Assembly (NCBI GenBank): GCA_964017155.1
Contig: OZ024864.1
Span: 33,618,529 to 33,682,528, forward strand
Source: Oasisia sp. SBJ-2009
Taxonomy: Eukaryota; Annelida; Polychaeta; Sabellida; Siboglinidae
Length of the DNA: 64,000 nucleotides
Direction of reading: 5' to 3'
In this document: one piece after another, positions 11,711 through 24,426 of the stretch
How positions within the stretch are numbered: position 1 is the first letter of the stretch
Layout: every line of letters starts with the position of its first letter
Position numbers and translations under genes: made by a program
The notes under the pieces: model-generated
Database searches by the model: none
Told to the model about the DNA's origin: nothing
Seen by the model: only the letters and a program-made list of their open reading frames with translations

Positions 11711-12479
11711 CCGTGTTTTCGACGTTGTTTCAACGTCGGCTACGACGTCCAAACAACGTCGATGCAACGTAATTTAGCCTGCTGGGTATTTACTCAGCGC
11801 TGGAGTCCACCGTCTCGCCACATCATTTATTGAAAATACTCGTCAGCCGGGCAGAATCCTGGGTCAACAGCAGGCGTCGTTCACAGTCAGAATAACAAAT
11901 CACGGTATCGTGATTGCAAACTCCCTCGTGGCATTGACAGTCCGCCATAGACAGATTGATCGATGTCAGGAATACCACTGCGTGATTAGTCATTGTCCTG
12001 AGTCTGAATAACATATTTGCTCATTGTGGTTCATATGAGTCAATTGTATTGATGAAATCGGGGTGTTGAAGCACAATTGTGAACATTTGCAATCGGGTGT
12101 GTTTAAAATTACAATATGTAATTAATTTGGAAGAAGGAAATATTGATTAAAAGCCGAACATTTTTATATGCTGGAAGGTGTATTGAGAATAAACAAGTAC
12201 ATGTTCAAAAGTAGCCTTGGTTTTCATTGTTACAGCTCTAATATTTTAAGAAATCTTGAAAAGCAAGGCCGTTACTTTGACACATTGAAGCTTGAAATAA
12301 CACTTTTCTGGGGATCGCCAACTTTCGCGGCTGGTCATGTGCGACAATGAGGGGAAAATAGCTCCAAATGTAAATGCAGTGCAATGCATGTTTGCAATGA
12401 TGTTGAACTTAATAATATAATTGTTTCTTGGCTGTACGTGCCATATCAAACTAAATTAGACCGCAGTCGTTACAATTAT

Positions 12480-12545
12480 TCTTGATACCGTTTGGCTAAA
12501 TTGAATTTCACGCTATGTAGACTAGTTGAATACATGTTTACCCAG
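12480..12545. repeat. Outlying piece of the duplicated lectin upstream block
   Basis: This segment (TTTGGCTAAATTGAATTTCA... TAGTTGAATACATG) recurs at 16921-16985 in the same orientation. It marks the 5' reach of the duplication that also includes exon 1. Confidence 0.8.
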
Positions 12546-12884
12546 GATACTTTGTGTAAACTAACCAATGTCCAAATACGTCAGTCTATCGGATTGTCTT
12601 ACGTCTTGCAGTCATTGGTGTGACGGAAATTGTAGTAGAATACATCTTTAACAATTCGTGCGATCTTGCCGGCAACGTTCAATCGCGATTAGCAGTAAAC
12701 GATCACCAAACATAATTAACAAGTGGCCGACATTTAGTCGCAGGAAAACATTACTAAGAATCATTAGCCTAAGGAATACTGTTTTGAACGACTCATGAAA
12801 ATATTCCAACTGAATAGATTCGGTAATAAACTATCGATGTAATATATTTTGTATTCAATATAATGTTATTATTTGTTCCTGTTC

Positions 12885-13809
12885 CAGAGCTGCCAAGTTG
12901 AATTGAGTGTGATGAGGGAGATCTCCCTCCTACAGTATGTCAAAAGAGGGAGAAATATATGCAAGATGCGAAGCGCCTTGCCCGAGGTTGCGAAGCAACC
13001 GAGAATGCTAGGGGGACCCCCCGTAAACAAATTGTAATTGAGAACGCTAAATACGTGATTTCCTGCCTTTTTCGGTTACATTTAGCACCTATAACTCTTC
13101 GAAAGTGAACTATATTTTAAATAACAATATTTTATATTTTAAACTTTCATGTGTGGATATATAATTAATTTATATTTTTATTGGGGTCTACCGTGACTTT
13201 CAAGATTCTTTCACTATTATAAAAATGGACATGGTTGTAGTACTGTAACATTTTAATTTAGCTACAAAAAGCAGTCACAAACAAAATAAATAGTTCAAGC
13301 AGAACATGTCTATATGTGCATTTTGCCCTCGTCTCCTCAGACCCTTTTACAACTCCAGCAAACTCAGATGCCCATCCACTCTTGTACTTGGAATCATATT
13401 TCCTCTTTTTCAAACACTTTTCAGACTTTTCACTCATTGTACCTCCAGCACTTTCCTCGTCTGAAAAATGCCGCTAAACTTATTCCTACCCAATACGTAA
13501 CAGAAGTTTCGATTGGCCATTGAATGTAGTCACTTCCTGTTAGCTGACCAATGAGAAACGTTCTATTATATGCGTCTTGTTGTAGTCTCCGCTCGGCTGC
13601 TCTCGGCACTTTCCATGTACCGTAGATGACTCACAGCTGGCAAAACGGTGCGCCGGCAAAAAAATCGAAAAGTACGCGTAAAAAAACAAAAAGACAAAAC
13701 GATTCTTTTGCGGGAGATTGCAAATCAAAAGCGGGAGATCAGGAGATTGGGTTTATTTTGCTATATTTCCGGGAGATCTCCCGATAAATCGGGAGACTTG
13801 GTAGCTCTG
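12885..13809. mobile_element. 925-bp DNA transposon with CAGAGCT termini and 6-bp target duplication
   Basis: The left end CAGAGCTGCCAAGT is mirrored at the right end (CAGAGCTACCAAGT on the other strand). CTGTTC flanks both ends (12879-12884 and 13810-13815), consistent with a target-site duplication. Subterminal GGGAGATCTCCC-type palindromes lie near both ends. No transposase is recognised, so it is probably non-autonomous. It sits just upstream of the first lectin exon and is absent from the second copy of that block. Confidence 0.8.
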
Positions 13810-14114
13810 CTGTTCGCCCCGTATTTTGTATTGCGCACCGTAAACGCACGCTACAAGTGTACCCGTGCAGTTCAACACATTCGCATGGAGTGTCGCAGAC
13901 ACAACAGAAGTTACAACGCTGAATGCCGGTAAACACAGATGATGCCATTTTAATTATTTAAGCGCGTAGGTCTGGGTTTGTTTGTTGTCGCTTGGTCGCC
14001 GGTGTGCGTTCGCTGATACCAGTTGTATACTAGTTCGTTGTATTGCCGTCATAGTTACAAGGTAAATATCACATCCCTGGCAGTCACACAGGGTCGTAGC
14101 ATAAGGCGTTAGCG

Positions 14115-14181
14115 ATGGACGTGGCCCACGAGGCATCCTTCATGTTCTGGCTGGTGTTTGTCTTCACGTTCGCTGAACAAG
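14115..14181 (+). CDS. Signal-peptide exon of secreted lectin gene (copy 1)
   Basis: Starts at ATG 14115 and encodes 22 residues with a hydrophobic core (FMFWLVFVFTFA), a typical secretion signal. It ends CAAG|GTAAGT at 14181, leaving one base of the next codon. That phase fits the acceptor of the FTP-domain exon at 19532. The spliced reading places the signal peptide directly before the lectin domain. This start is chosen because it is the only ATG with a signal sequence and an in-phase donor. A diverged second copy lies at 17233. Confidence 0.65.
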
Positions 14182-14189
14182 GTAAGTTA

Positions 14190-15300
14190 TCTTGTCCCAG
14201 CAAGTATATCTTAACGAACGTTATTTCCAAGCAGCTGATACATCCCCAAAAAATGCGTATACTACGAGGAGCGTATGGCTCAAATGACTTACAATTATAT
14301 CACATGACCGGAATCCAGTAACACACCCGGTGAACAATTTCTTTGGTCGAGCCAAAATTCAGAGTCTTACAACGGGACCAGCCAGGTGTACTGCTGACAG
14401 GTACTGACATCGTCAGCAGCACTGACAACTGGCGCATTAGGACGTGGTAGCGTATTTCAAAGAAGACGGGCAAAAGGAAAAATACCAGATGTTAATGTAT
14501 CGATACCACGATGTCGGTGGTACCCTAGAAATATATAGTAACACTCTTAATTTGTCGTATCCTTTCATATATTATTGCATGGTTAAGAATATGTTGAGTG
14601 TGACACTCCAATAGACTCACTAACAAATGTAAATCTATGTTGACGTGAACAGTTTGGGATTTGTATTAGATGGCATGGTCTCCTTTCCCTGTTAAAACAT
14701 GTGGGTTCGAAAACCATGTAATCTCGGGTTTAACTAAGTGCCTTGACATTGTTTAAGGCTCAGTGCCAAGTACACGATTTCAACACATTGAAATGCAACT
14801 GTACACATGTAATATGCCCGTGAATAAAACAAGCAATGTGTGGTGGATGCGGTCAAGTGACACAGACAACCTTTGCCGTTTGCTCACAGTACGGTCTCAA
14901 CACACATGAGACTGGCTCGTTGCATATTGTACACATTCAATAAGTCAGTCATTGTGCGCACAAAGTGAACGCTTATTCATAATATTTATCTCTGGAAAAT
15001 ATGCTATTTTTATCTGTTTACACGGGTGATTTTTATTCGCTGTATTATTTCCGTACAAAACCTCATTGCTCGCATTTTATTTGCAGATAAGTGAATATAC
15101 AAAACTAGTATTGGTACATGCAGTGTATCATGTTATACTATTCGTTTTTAATTTTAATTTTAATTAATGTCGTTATGTGTCTGGTTAGACTATGTATATT
15201 AATAATTATAAATTACACATAACACGTACACATACGCAGCCAGAGTAACAACATGTAGCTACATTTGGCAGACAAATGGATGCATATTTCATTATGTATA
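14190..15300. other. Intron of the lectin gene, no further feature
   Basis: The first 330 bases still match the second copy of the block (about 18170-18400). The rest is AT-rich sequence without recognisable elements. Confidence 0.5.
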
Positions 15301-15326
15301 TTTGTTGTATGTATTCAGCTGTTACG

Positions 15327-15330
<4 letters not shown>

Positions 15331-15391
<61 letters not shown>

Positions 15392-15475
15392 TACATATAT
15401 ATATGTGTGTGAATGTATATATAATTACATATATATATGTAATTATATATACATTCACACACATATATATATGTA

Positions 15476-15529
<54 letters not shown>

Positions 15530-15597
15530 TACATATATATATGTGTGTGAATGTATATATAATTACATATATATATGTGAGTGAATGTATATATAAT

Positions 15598-15632
<35 letters not shown>

Positions 15633-15667
15633 TTATTTATTTACATACATTCACACACATATATGTA

Positions 15668-15735
<68 letters not shown>
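15331..15735. repeat. (TA)n array containing a perfect palindrome of about 182 bp
   Basis: 15343-15524 is a perfect palindrome centred between 15433 and 15434. The non-TA arms (AATTATACAT..., GTGTGTGAATGTATATATAATTACAT and their complements) pair base for base. A further imperfect copy of the same arm follows at 15525-15670, then more TA and TGTG. Confidence 0.95.
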
Positions 15736-15746
<11 letters not shown>

Positions 15747-16465
15747 ATTGCATCTAGTCCTTGTTGACTAGTTGGTTTGCTAAACATTTGTGCAACGTTT
15801 GTTCTTGAAAATGATATCAAGTCGTTGTGTATATTCTTCAACCCACGCGGCTTTCATCAGAAATGTCTAGGTATCTATGTGAACTTAACCAAACTTGCAT
15901 ATGACAAGCAAGCCAAACATTTAGGTGTGGATGTATGCAATGACCTCATCCACGCTTAAAATTATTTTGAGACATCTACGTAACTGCTATGACAGATATG
16001 ATAGCATTATCGGAAACGTTCACCACTGTTCCATATAGGTGTTAAACTAAACCCGATTCATGCATATTTTTGTTATTGTTCCCAACTACGGGTTAACTAT
16101 AATAAGGGCACTTATTTAAAAGTAAAGGTTGCCTACAACAATATGCATAGACGGATGTTTGGATATAACCGATTGAACAGTGGGAGTAGCATGCTTGTTA
16201 ATAATGCAATACATTTGACATCCTAATGCGTAAGAAGATGTTTAACTTTTTTATTTTCAAATGGTGTTTACTTAAACGTATAAATTGCATATTTATTACA
16301 CAATCATATATATTGCTCATTATTTTATTTGTTATACTACATCTTTACATTTATCTAACCTATAACCTTTTTAAATTTTTATCTACTCCTTTTTTTTACA
16401 TATTTACCTTTTAAAGGTTGGTTGTGTGTATGTACCAACTGTAAGTGGGTTCTTAACTGAATAAA

Positions 16466-16623
<158 letters not shown>

Positions 16624-17232
16624 ACATATACATAGATATATTTATATTCATCTCTCAATTATTAACTGGTTCAGGACAACCAGTACATTCCACATAAGGA
16701 GGATAATTGTGTCGCCCTGTTATTGAATTGATCGTATTTGTTTCGCGCTTAGTTCTACTGGATGATTTTACTTCGTGCGTGAGTGATGGTATTTGTACTA
16801 CGACCAATGGAAAATTGCAGCGTGGATGTGGTTATCTGCCTGGACCATGGTCGTTCTGCATGGCGTTTGTGGTGCTCTAGATAAGAAACTGTGATATTCG
16901 CCATTGTAGTCACGTACATTTTTTGGATACTGTTTGGCTAAATTGAATTTCACTCTACGTAGGCTAGTTGAATACATGTTTTCACGTTTTCTGTGCGCAC
17001 CATATTGCTTATATTATCCAGTAAACCCATGCTATATGTGTACAACACGGAATCCCTGCGAACACCGATGACGATAACAACATATTTAGGTTCGTAGGAT
17101 TCGGTTGATTTGGTGTAACTGTGTTGCCAGTCAATGGTACCAGTTGCCTGCAAGTTCGGTGGCCGGTCGTCATAGCTACAAGGTAAATATTACCCCAAGA
17201 GTCGCACATTGTTGTTGTGTAACGCATCAGCG

Positions 17233-17785
17233 ATGGACTTGGCGCACGACACATCCTTCATGGTCTGGCAGGTGTGACGGCGACGGTCTGCAATGTCGAG
17301 CGGCCCAGAACGTCGTTCCACGTATGCACACGTTCGCCGAACTGGCGAAACGTCAGGTGACCTCAGGTGGACGATAAAATTTGACCCCGTACCACCTAAT
17401 AAATCGGAATCTGCGCAGTTTCCTGTTTAGCATGAACTATAATATGCATGGTTCACGCATAGGTTAATTCGGCAGTCACAGTGTTTTCTGGTCACAGTAG
17501 ACGTTAACCTTTGTCATGCATGTACGAAGTCCACAAACAACTATAAAAACGAGGTGGAACGACATCCTGGACCCGATATACATTCCAGACTGGCTAGCTG
17601 CGGGCCGAAACGTTGCGCTAACACATGAACCGCTGACCTTTGACACGAACCGTTAACCATTGATATGTACTAGTCATGCGCAGTATGCATAAACCGATTA
17701 AAAACGGAAGTAGAACGACATTCTGGACCGCTCGACGTTGCAGACCGTCACACCGGTGTTTGTCTTCACGTTCGCTGAGCAAGGT
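17233..17785 (+). pseudogene. Second exon 1 of the lectin gene, split by an insertion
   Basis: 17233-17270 encodes MDLAHDTSFMVW-, parallel to the first half of exon 1 at 14115. 17755-17785 encodes the second half (VFVFTFAEQ) and ends CAAG|GTGCGA, a usable donor in the same phase. Between them lies a 484-bp inverted-repeat element. As it stands the exon cannot encode the signal peptide, unless the insertion is missing in other individuals. Confidence 0.75.
17271..17754. mobile_element. 484-bp MITE-like element inside the duplicated exon 1
   Basis: The ends are inverted repeats of about 45 bp: GGTGTGACGG...TCTGCAATGTCGAGCGG on the left, and on the right the complement GGTGTGACGGTCTGCAACGTCGAGCGG. 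They differ mainly by a 6-base CGACGG duplication on the left. A third, internal copy of the GGAACGACATCCTGGACC arm lies at about 17556. There is no coding capacity. Exon sequence resumes exactly at 17755. Confidence 0.85.
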
Positions 17786-18570
17786 GCGATATCGTGACCC
17801 AGCAATTACACCAACAAATATAATTTTTATGTAGTTTTCTGTTACGCAATAGTAAAGCATCCTCGCAAGTCAGGGCTGATTTACATGCAAATCTAGTCCT
17901 GGTTGATCCCATACGCGAAGTGCCGAAGTGAACTAGCAATTGACTTTGCCAATGGCGGCTGTTTCAACCGCGAGAACAAAACAAATCCCCGTCCCAATTT
18001 GAAAACGCGAACGAAAAATGTATATGAATCGCAGCATAATGACCTGATCACCCAATTGCCCGAGAAGTTGAACGGGTCTGTGCATTCGCATATTCGTTTA
18101 TGCGCCCCAAACATTGCACGTACCACGAGCAGCGTGTGACTGAAATTGCCTAACATTATATCACACGAGCGGAAGTCAACAGTACACCTGATGAACAATT
18201 TCGTTGGGCGAGCTTAAATTAATAGTTTTTGCAAATGGGTAAGCCATTGGTATTGCTGGCTTGTAGTGACGTCATCAGCAACAGCCATCCCAAGCGCGTC
18301 GGGAGGTGATATAGCATATCAGAGAGGACGTGCCAAAGGAACATGACTAGTTATTAATGTGTCGACATTATGAAGTTGGTGGTTTCTCGGTGTCCCTAGG
18401 GAAACACATGGTGATAATATATGTTCTCTTGGAATATATCCCTACGTTGTGATAGATCGGTAATCAATCAAAAATTGTCGATTTTGAAACTGTCAGTCGG
18501 CTGCGGAACTACGCCGAGAAGACAGTCTGGTGATTCTGCCATCTTTTGAATATTTATCCGCGTGATCAAT

Positions 18571-18840
18571 ACAATGCTGCCACCTCACGGACATTGGTTA
18601 ATCCTGCCGTAATTTCTATTTTTATAAACAACTGCAAATTTGTATTTCTATTAATTTTTTGTTAATATATGTTTAATTTTGAATAGTTTTTATAGTGCAG
18701 CATTATTTGATAAAAAAAGGTATCCTTATGTAACGTGTATGGTATCCATGTGGGGCTAAACAATGCTGCCACCTCACGGACACTGGTTAATCCTTCGTAA
18801 TTCTTATTATTTATTTATAAACAACTGTAAATTTGCATTT
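18571..18840. repeat. Pair of ~75-bp direct repeats (CTGCCACCTCACGGACA...)
   Basis: 18574-18650 and 18763-18840 are near-identical. The core TGCTGCCACCTCACGGA also occurs at about 11086, preceded there too by a CGCCGAGAAG block. This marks a dispersed element whose ends are not defined. Confidence 0.75.
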
Positions 18841-19168
18841 AGTCCGCAAAGATGGCGCTTGTTTAAACTTACATGCTTTTATACCGGACTAGCCAAGCCA
18901 GTTTTAAATATCGTGACGTAAAAATCCAATTTAGTATTATTCGTCTGGGATAAACGTTCGCACAGTACCGTTCTCTCAATGGCAAGGTCGAAACATTCTT
19001 TGCGTTATCATGACACATATATTGTACTACGAGTTGTCTTTGAAGCGAACAAAACCCATATTCACTTGCGGGGAAGCAGTGGTAATGACGTCAGTTACTT
19101 TGTATGTTTGCAATTGTCATTAAATGCTTTGATTTCAATTAACAAGATTTAACAAGATTCAACAAGAC

Positions 19169-19205
19169 TGCCACCTAGAGATTCAACTCTAGATGGCAGG
19201 TGGAC
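19169..19205. repeat. 13-bp stem inverted repeat
   Basis: CTGCCACCTAGAG and CTCTAGATGGCAG form a near-perfect stem around a 6-base loop. Confidence 0.6.
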
Positions 19206-19531
19206 CAGGAAGCCCTTTGGTTTATCGAGAGACAAACCTATCTATCTAAGTATACCCCGGCCGTCTTAGGTATATGTCGATTTTATTTTTAAATATATTA
19301 ACACTACTAGCACCTACACAACCAGCTGTAATCTATTGCATTCGGTAACTGTTCTTTGTGAGAGAAAATGTCTAATACACTGCTTCTTTGCTAATGTAAC
19401 TCCATGTTCTCTAGTCCATCTCTCTTCCTTGACCGAGGAAAATATTTCTATCAATATTTAATAAGATTCCATGTCTGAATCAATAGTAAATAATGGTTTG
19501 TATTTAGTATTTCTGTTCGTCTGTTTTGTAG

Positions 19532-19750
19532 TCTTCGCTACGGGAGTCAACCTAGCAACCGGGTGCACTACGCGCCAGTCGTCAGTGAGAAGTGACCTCA
19601 ACGCTAGCCTAGCCATTGATGGCAACCGAGACGGGGCTTGGGCTGCCCACACGTGCACGTATACTGATTTTGGCGGTCACCCTTGGTGGGGCATCGACCT
19701 GGGGTCGATCCAAACTGTGAAAGCAGTCCACATCTACAACAGGGCCGGTG
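19532..19750 (+). CDS. Fucolectin/F5-8 type C (FTP-like) lectin domain exon
   Basis: Acceptor TTTTGTAG|TC and donor GGTG|GTAAGT give a 219-nt exon of symmetrical phase 1-1, normal for shuffled extracellular domains. The peptide contains the family signature in order: NLATG, then RQSSV, then LAIDGN-DG-W, then HTCTYTDFG, then HPWWGIDLG, then VHIYNRAGG. These are the N-terminal strands of the fucolectin/tachylectin-4/pentraxin-1 fold, which binds fucose or related sugars at the cell surface or in secretion. About half the domain is present; the Cys-rich C-terminal half is not found before 25 kb. The gene may be truncated, or the next exon too short for me to see. Joined in phase to the signal exon at 14115. 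Confidence 0.85.
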
Positions 19751-19779
19751 GTAAGTTGACTATTGACTGGCGCAGTCCA

Positions 19780-19994
<215 letters not shown>

Positions 19995-20009
19995 CACTAC
20001 ATACCGCAT

Positions 20010-20090
20010 TGCCTGTACATTCGGTGCCAAAAACTACCGCATTGCCTGTACAGTTGCATTACCTGTACATATACGTGTACAGGCAATGTT
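20010..20090. repeat. Short inverted/direct repeats of CATTGCCTGTAC
   Basis: Two direct copies and one inverted copy (GTGTACAGGCAATG) of the same 12-mer within 80 bases can form a hairpin. A related GCATTACCTGTACATATAC recurs near 20260. Confidence 0.7.
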
Positions 20091-20339
20091 TTAACATTCC
20101 ACACACAACTCTCTAGTGCCTTTAATGATGTTTTGACTAGTCACATACAATAAGTATGTTCTTTTTGATGGAATTATGCAGTTTAATGCGTGTTGTAGCG
20201 TATAATTTTATATTTGTATGAACGGGAAGTTTGAGCGCGTATATGTTTGGTATCAAGCATTACCTGTACATATACAAATGTCGTATATGGTGTTATGCTA
20301 GTTTAATAGGGTGTATATTTCAGATTAGATTGCACGGTT

Positions 20340-22100
20340 ACAAAACTACTACAATCATTAAAACGTTGCGCGAATAAAAATGAAATATTGACGTAATTTG
20401 TATTTTCGCTAAAAACTGACGGCAACTGACTCTGTCCGCGTATATGTTGAAAACGAATTGTGCGCATGCGTCAGTTCGCGTTGATGTCGACAACACTTTG
20501 CGAAAGTTTGCGTTAGAGGAGCATAATGTCGTACGGCCCAAGATTGGTATGTATCTAACAGATTACTACTATTATCAAGACTGCTTGTATTGATTGTGTG
20601 TTGTAATTTTGCCGTGGCATGCTTGATGAAGTGTACGTTAGAATAGCAGAAACATGAAAGTTAAACGGCCGATCGAAGTTACTCGGTCGAGTTTGGTTTT
20701 GGCGCAGGAAATTGACTTTAGATACGTTATATTGGTGAATTTACCTAACAGTAACAACGAATATTTGTACAACGACATTATATTTATCGTGTTTTATAAA
20801 GGTGCTATGAATATTGCAGCCTCAATTCGCTGCATTTTATAACTTATATTAGAGTAAATATTTAATGACGCCCGTTGCGTAATGGTCCCTGTAGGGAGTG
20901 TGGCGTGTTTAAAAACATCTACAAATAACTCAGAAAAGCGGAATATACATAGATAATATGGGTTGGATTCTCAATATCCCGAAGGCTTCCTTGTCTACAT
21001 GCCATCTGCAGTTTTAATGTCGGATGTTAATTTGCTAAATCTGGCTAAATCTTGTAATTATTACGACCACTGCATTACCATTTCGACTCACGGCACGTAA
21101 ATTGTTCGCGCGACTTTATTAACTTTCCAGTTTATGCATTTATATAATTATATTTATGTTTACGAAAATGGTCAGTTTTACTAAAATGGCCTAAATTATT
21201 ACGGCTTTTTAAAACAGTGTTTTTCTTCACTTTTTATCGATGTGTATGTGTTCGCTATGTCATTCTACATCATGACTCATGTCCTGTAGAAAGAAGTCAA
21301 ATTTAGACCCATCGAGCCGACGTCATACCAAAACGTGATGTGTATGGCTAATTTGTAGGAAATATAAAAATGTATATTTATAACAGTTACAGTTGTTTGA
21401 ATATATATTTTTTAAATAGGAATCAACTGTTGTCGACAGTATGTGATTATCCGAATAATAATTTTCTGTAGTATGGTTTAATGTGCTTATAATTGTACTA
21501 TATGAATTTGAAATCCAAGACCAAGTGCATGTATTTTAATTGAAGACTTTGTCAAAGACAAAGTCAAACTGGCTTGCCTTGTCAGTGACACTCAGACTTA
21601 TATTTATTCTAATCTTACAAGTTAGAGAATCCGCGTTGAGTCAACGTTCACAAGAGTGAATTAGCCCCCGACTACTCGCTCTTGTTGCTGACTGCATTAA
21701 TGCACTTAATGCGTACCTTCATAGAAGAATCACTGCCTTTGACTTGCAATCTTAGTCATGACGCGCAAAAGCACGTGCGATTTGTTATTGTACCGTAGTA
21801 AGTCGATCTCGCATAAAACACGTGACCCAAAAAGCACAGGGCGTCGGCAGCTGCTGATTGTTTCGCCAGTTATACCCGGTGTAACGGCGATTCTTTTTTT
21901 ACAATTATAAAATGACAAGTACGCATTTAAAAAATTAACTGACTGTGCATACTAGTTAAACTATTAACACATTACACATCTGGTAATAAAAGAACTGGTT
22001 TGGCGATTAGCAAACGAGTGGATTGAGTACCTTTAAAACCATCTGCCGACAACTTGTGAAACCATCCATTTGCACGAACGTGTAAGCATGAATCGTTTTT
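20340..22100. other. No gene recognised
   Basis: Short ORFs without domain or consistent splice borders. A small CpG-containing stretch lies around 20390-20540. Confidence 0.5.
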
Positions 22101-22144
22101 CAGTGCATATGTATGTTGCTTCATGCTACTAAGGTTGTATCACA

Positions 22145-22620
22145 CAGCAGTGTCGCACTATGGTATGCGTTTAATAATCTTTTTTGTATCTACAAGGTAA
22201 CGTTTGCCATTTATGAAATGTTTTGACAATTATATTTCAGTCAATTTGAATCTTTCTTCCAATGGAGTGGAAATATTTGTGTAAATAGCACGTAAACATT
22301 CACAGGAGAGATTAGAGAATAAATATAAAACGAATAGTAATATGTTACGGTTGATCTAATTTCTTAGTTAAAGTATTATTAATAACAAATTAGTGTATAT
22401 ATAAAACCATGATCATACATTCTTAAATCCCCTCCACATTTATATATGACTGATCTGTGTATAATTCTAACTTCACTACTCCTGCCATTTCTTCGAGCTG
22501 TCCAGATATGCATTTGTTTATGGCATCTAGACTGCCTTGGGAATGGAACATAGCATTAATGTCGTACTTTTACACACAAAAACCTATATTACTACAGTTA
22601 CTACTCAACCCAATATGCTC
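22145..22620 (-). mobile_element. Dispersed repeat, inverted copy (partner 46815-47340)
   Basis: The reverse complement aligns over most of its length with 46815-47340. Shared blocks include ATAGGTTTTTGTGT, CTATGTTCCATTCCCAAGGCA, AGAATGTATG-TCATGGTTT, AGAAATTAGATCAACCGTAACATA and TTGTCAAAACATTTCATAAA. Divergence is moderate with several small gaps. The ends and coding capacity are not clear. Confidence 0.85.
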
Positions 22621-22856
22621 ACAGGTGATACATAAAACACTGGACATAGTTTATCACCTTACAATGTTGTAGCTACCATCTTGTCACATCATAATGAATG
22701 ACCTGTGTCAGGTCATATTTTCAAGGGTTGACATGGTAACACAATAAAACAAACGTATTGAAGAATGCTGTGCAAAGTGTGGACACACAACTTATAACCA
22801 GTCACAAACACTATTTCAGTAGACAGTTCAGCAGAATAAAAATAACATATCAACTA

Positions 22857-23020
22857 AATAAAACAGCCCACCAGAATACTGATGGCCCACTTAAATAAAG
22901 ATAAACCACCAAAATATACATCCCAACAGAACAAAGATAGCCCACCAGAATAAAGATAACCCACCAACATATTAAGTCCACTAGAATAAGGTAGCCCACC
23001 AGAATTTAGACAACCCACTG
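22857..23020. repeat. Degenerate ~17-bp tandem repeat (CCCACCAGAATAAAGAT)
   Basis: About nine imperfect units built on CCCACCAGAATAAAGATA. Confidence 0.8.
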
Positions 23021-23589
23021 GATCTCGCATCAAGTTGGTTTTCAACATTAGCTAACATATGTATAACCATATGGACAACAGTGAAACCTTACTTAGCCAT
23101 ACAGATTGTACATATTCACTTAATGTGTAAATTAAACAGACACTGTACAATGTCATCCATTCTGTGATAAATGACTCCTATATGCAAAGTAACACTTTTA
23201 AGAAACTGCAAGACAATCGCATGTTTATACAGATGTATGTTTTAACCGTGCACGTCCTATAAGACATTTGAGTCAAGCAGCAGCTCTCTGCTTGCCAGTA
23301 TCAGCAGTACTTCAAACAATGTCCCTCACAACTGCTGTTAGCAATATCACTTTGGTTGTATTATTCAAACCATATCTCATCTCATGGCCAGTTGAATACA
23401 GTGCCCCAAAAAATATTTACATAATTTTATTATAAATATTATATGTACAAGCAAGTGTTTTCATATTTTTAGTACATGTCTGGTCTGTGACATGAGTCAT
23501 TTACAAGTATACACCTCATACAAATGTCTCTGACAACAGAACCATTAGTGCAAAGCAGTAATTTGTAATGGGAACCTACTGCATGGGAC

Positions 23590-23830
23590 AATTAAACATC
23601 AAAGGCCATTGCGGTTAACTCTGATTGCCTTGGCATTACTGCCAATCAATTTTTATTTTGAAACTGGATGTTCTGTTTATAGTTTGAATGAGTTGCAGGC
23701 AGAATCTTTCAAATTGCTAATTTTTTTCTGAGCTTAATAAAGTAACTACACACAAATACTGGGTAATCAGGCAGTAAACCTTCAACATTCATGTTGTAGT
23801 CATAAGAATAAAATAGTAAATGAAAACACC
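23590..23830 (+). mobile_element. Truncated copy of ~340-bp MITE-like family
   Basis: Similar to the interior of 25137-25477 (TTAAACATCAAAG, then GCAGTAAACCTTCAACA-, then CATGTTGTAGTCA-AAGAA). Both terminal inverted repeats are missing. Confidence 0.75.
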
Positions 23831-23919
23831 CTAGGAGTTGGTAACCCCACTAATATTAGGATAGTCAAATTTTAAAGTATGGTTTTAGAATGAAGCCCAT
23901 TACACAAAAATATAATGGG

Positions 23920-23922
<3 letters not shown>

Positions 23923-24013
<91 letters not shown>

Positions 24014-24090
24014 GCATTCAGACTTCAACGTTACTCACCATATATATATATATATACATATATATATACATATATATATACATATATATA
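23923..24090. repeat. (TA)n / (TATATACA)n microsatellite
   Basis: Two TA-rich tracts flank a 35-base unique piece. Confidence 0.95.
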
Positions 24091-24279
24091 TATATTTCTT
24101 TCTGACTGTTCTCGCGGCTTAGTTTAATGTTTGTGTACTTTTATCGATATTTTATTTAACCTATTTATTATACATACATATATATATATATATTTATTTA
24201 GCTTCAATAATTTGTGTTATTATATTTATATTTTTTATTTTTTTTTATTGTTTATATATGTTACTAGTATATTTATATT

Positions 24280-24385
24280 TTTCTTCTGGTGTGTATTTGT
24301 ATTTTAGGATTTTAATGTATGTAAAGCGCCACGAACAATTTCAAATTGGATGTGGCGCTATATTAAATAAAAAAATTATTATTAA
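24280..24385 (+). mobile_element. LINE 3' tail
   Basis: GTAAAGCGCCACGAACAATT... GTGGCGCTATATTAAATAAA followed by ATTATTATT. The AAGCGC...GCGCTATAT hairpin and trinucleotide tail match the 3' ends of the other LINE copies here (42660-42745, and minus-strand 51021-51100). Confidence 0.65.
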
Positions 24386-24426
24386 GCCTCAATGCCAACC
24401 TCGATATACACCGAGTCGTAATCTGT

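Larger units (their letters stand above)
16921..18400. repeat. Second copy of the lectin promoter/exon-1/intron-start block
   Basis: Collinear with 12480-12545 and about 13820-14520. Shared pieces include CATAG(T/C)TACAAGGTAAATAT upstream of exon 1, exon 1 itself, and downstream intronic blocks (GATGAACAATTTC, GACGTCATCAGCA, TTAATGT-TCGA). The copies are clearly diverged, so the duplication is not recent. Copy 2 contains the 17271-17754 insertion; copy 1 contains the 12885-13809 transposon. Confidence 0.85.

Noticed and set aside
20654..20842. 62-codon plus ORF as the next lectin exon
   Set aside because: No lectin-domain residues, no phase-1 acceptor in the right place, and an unrelated composition.
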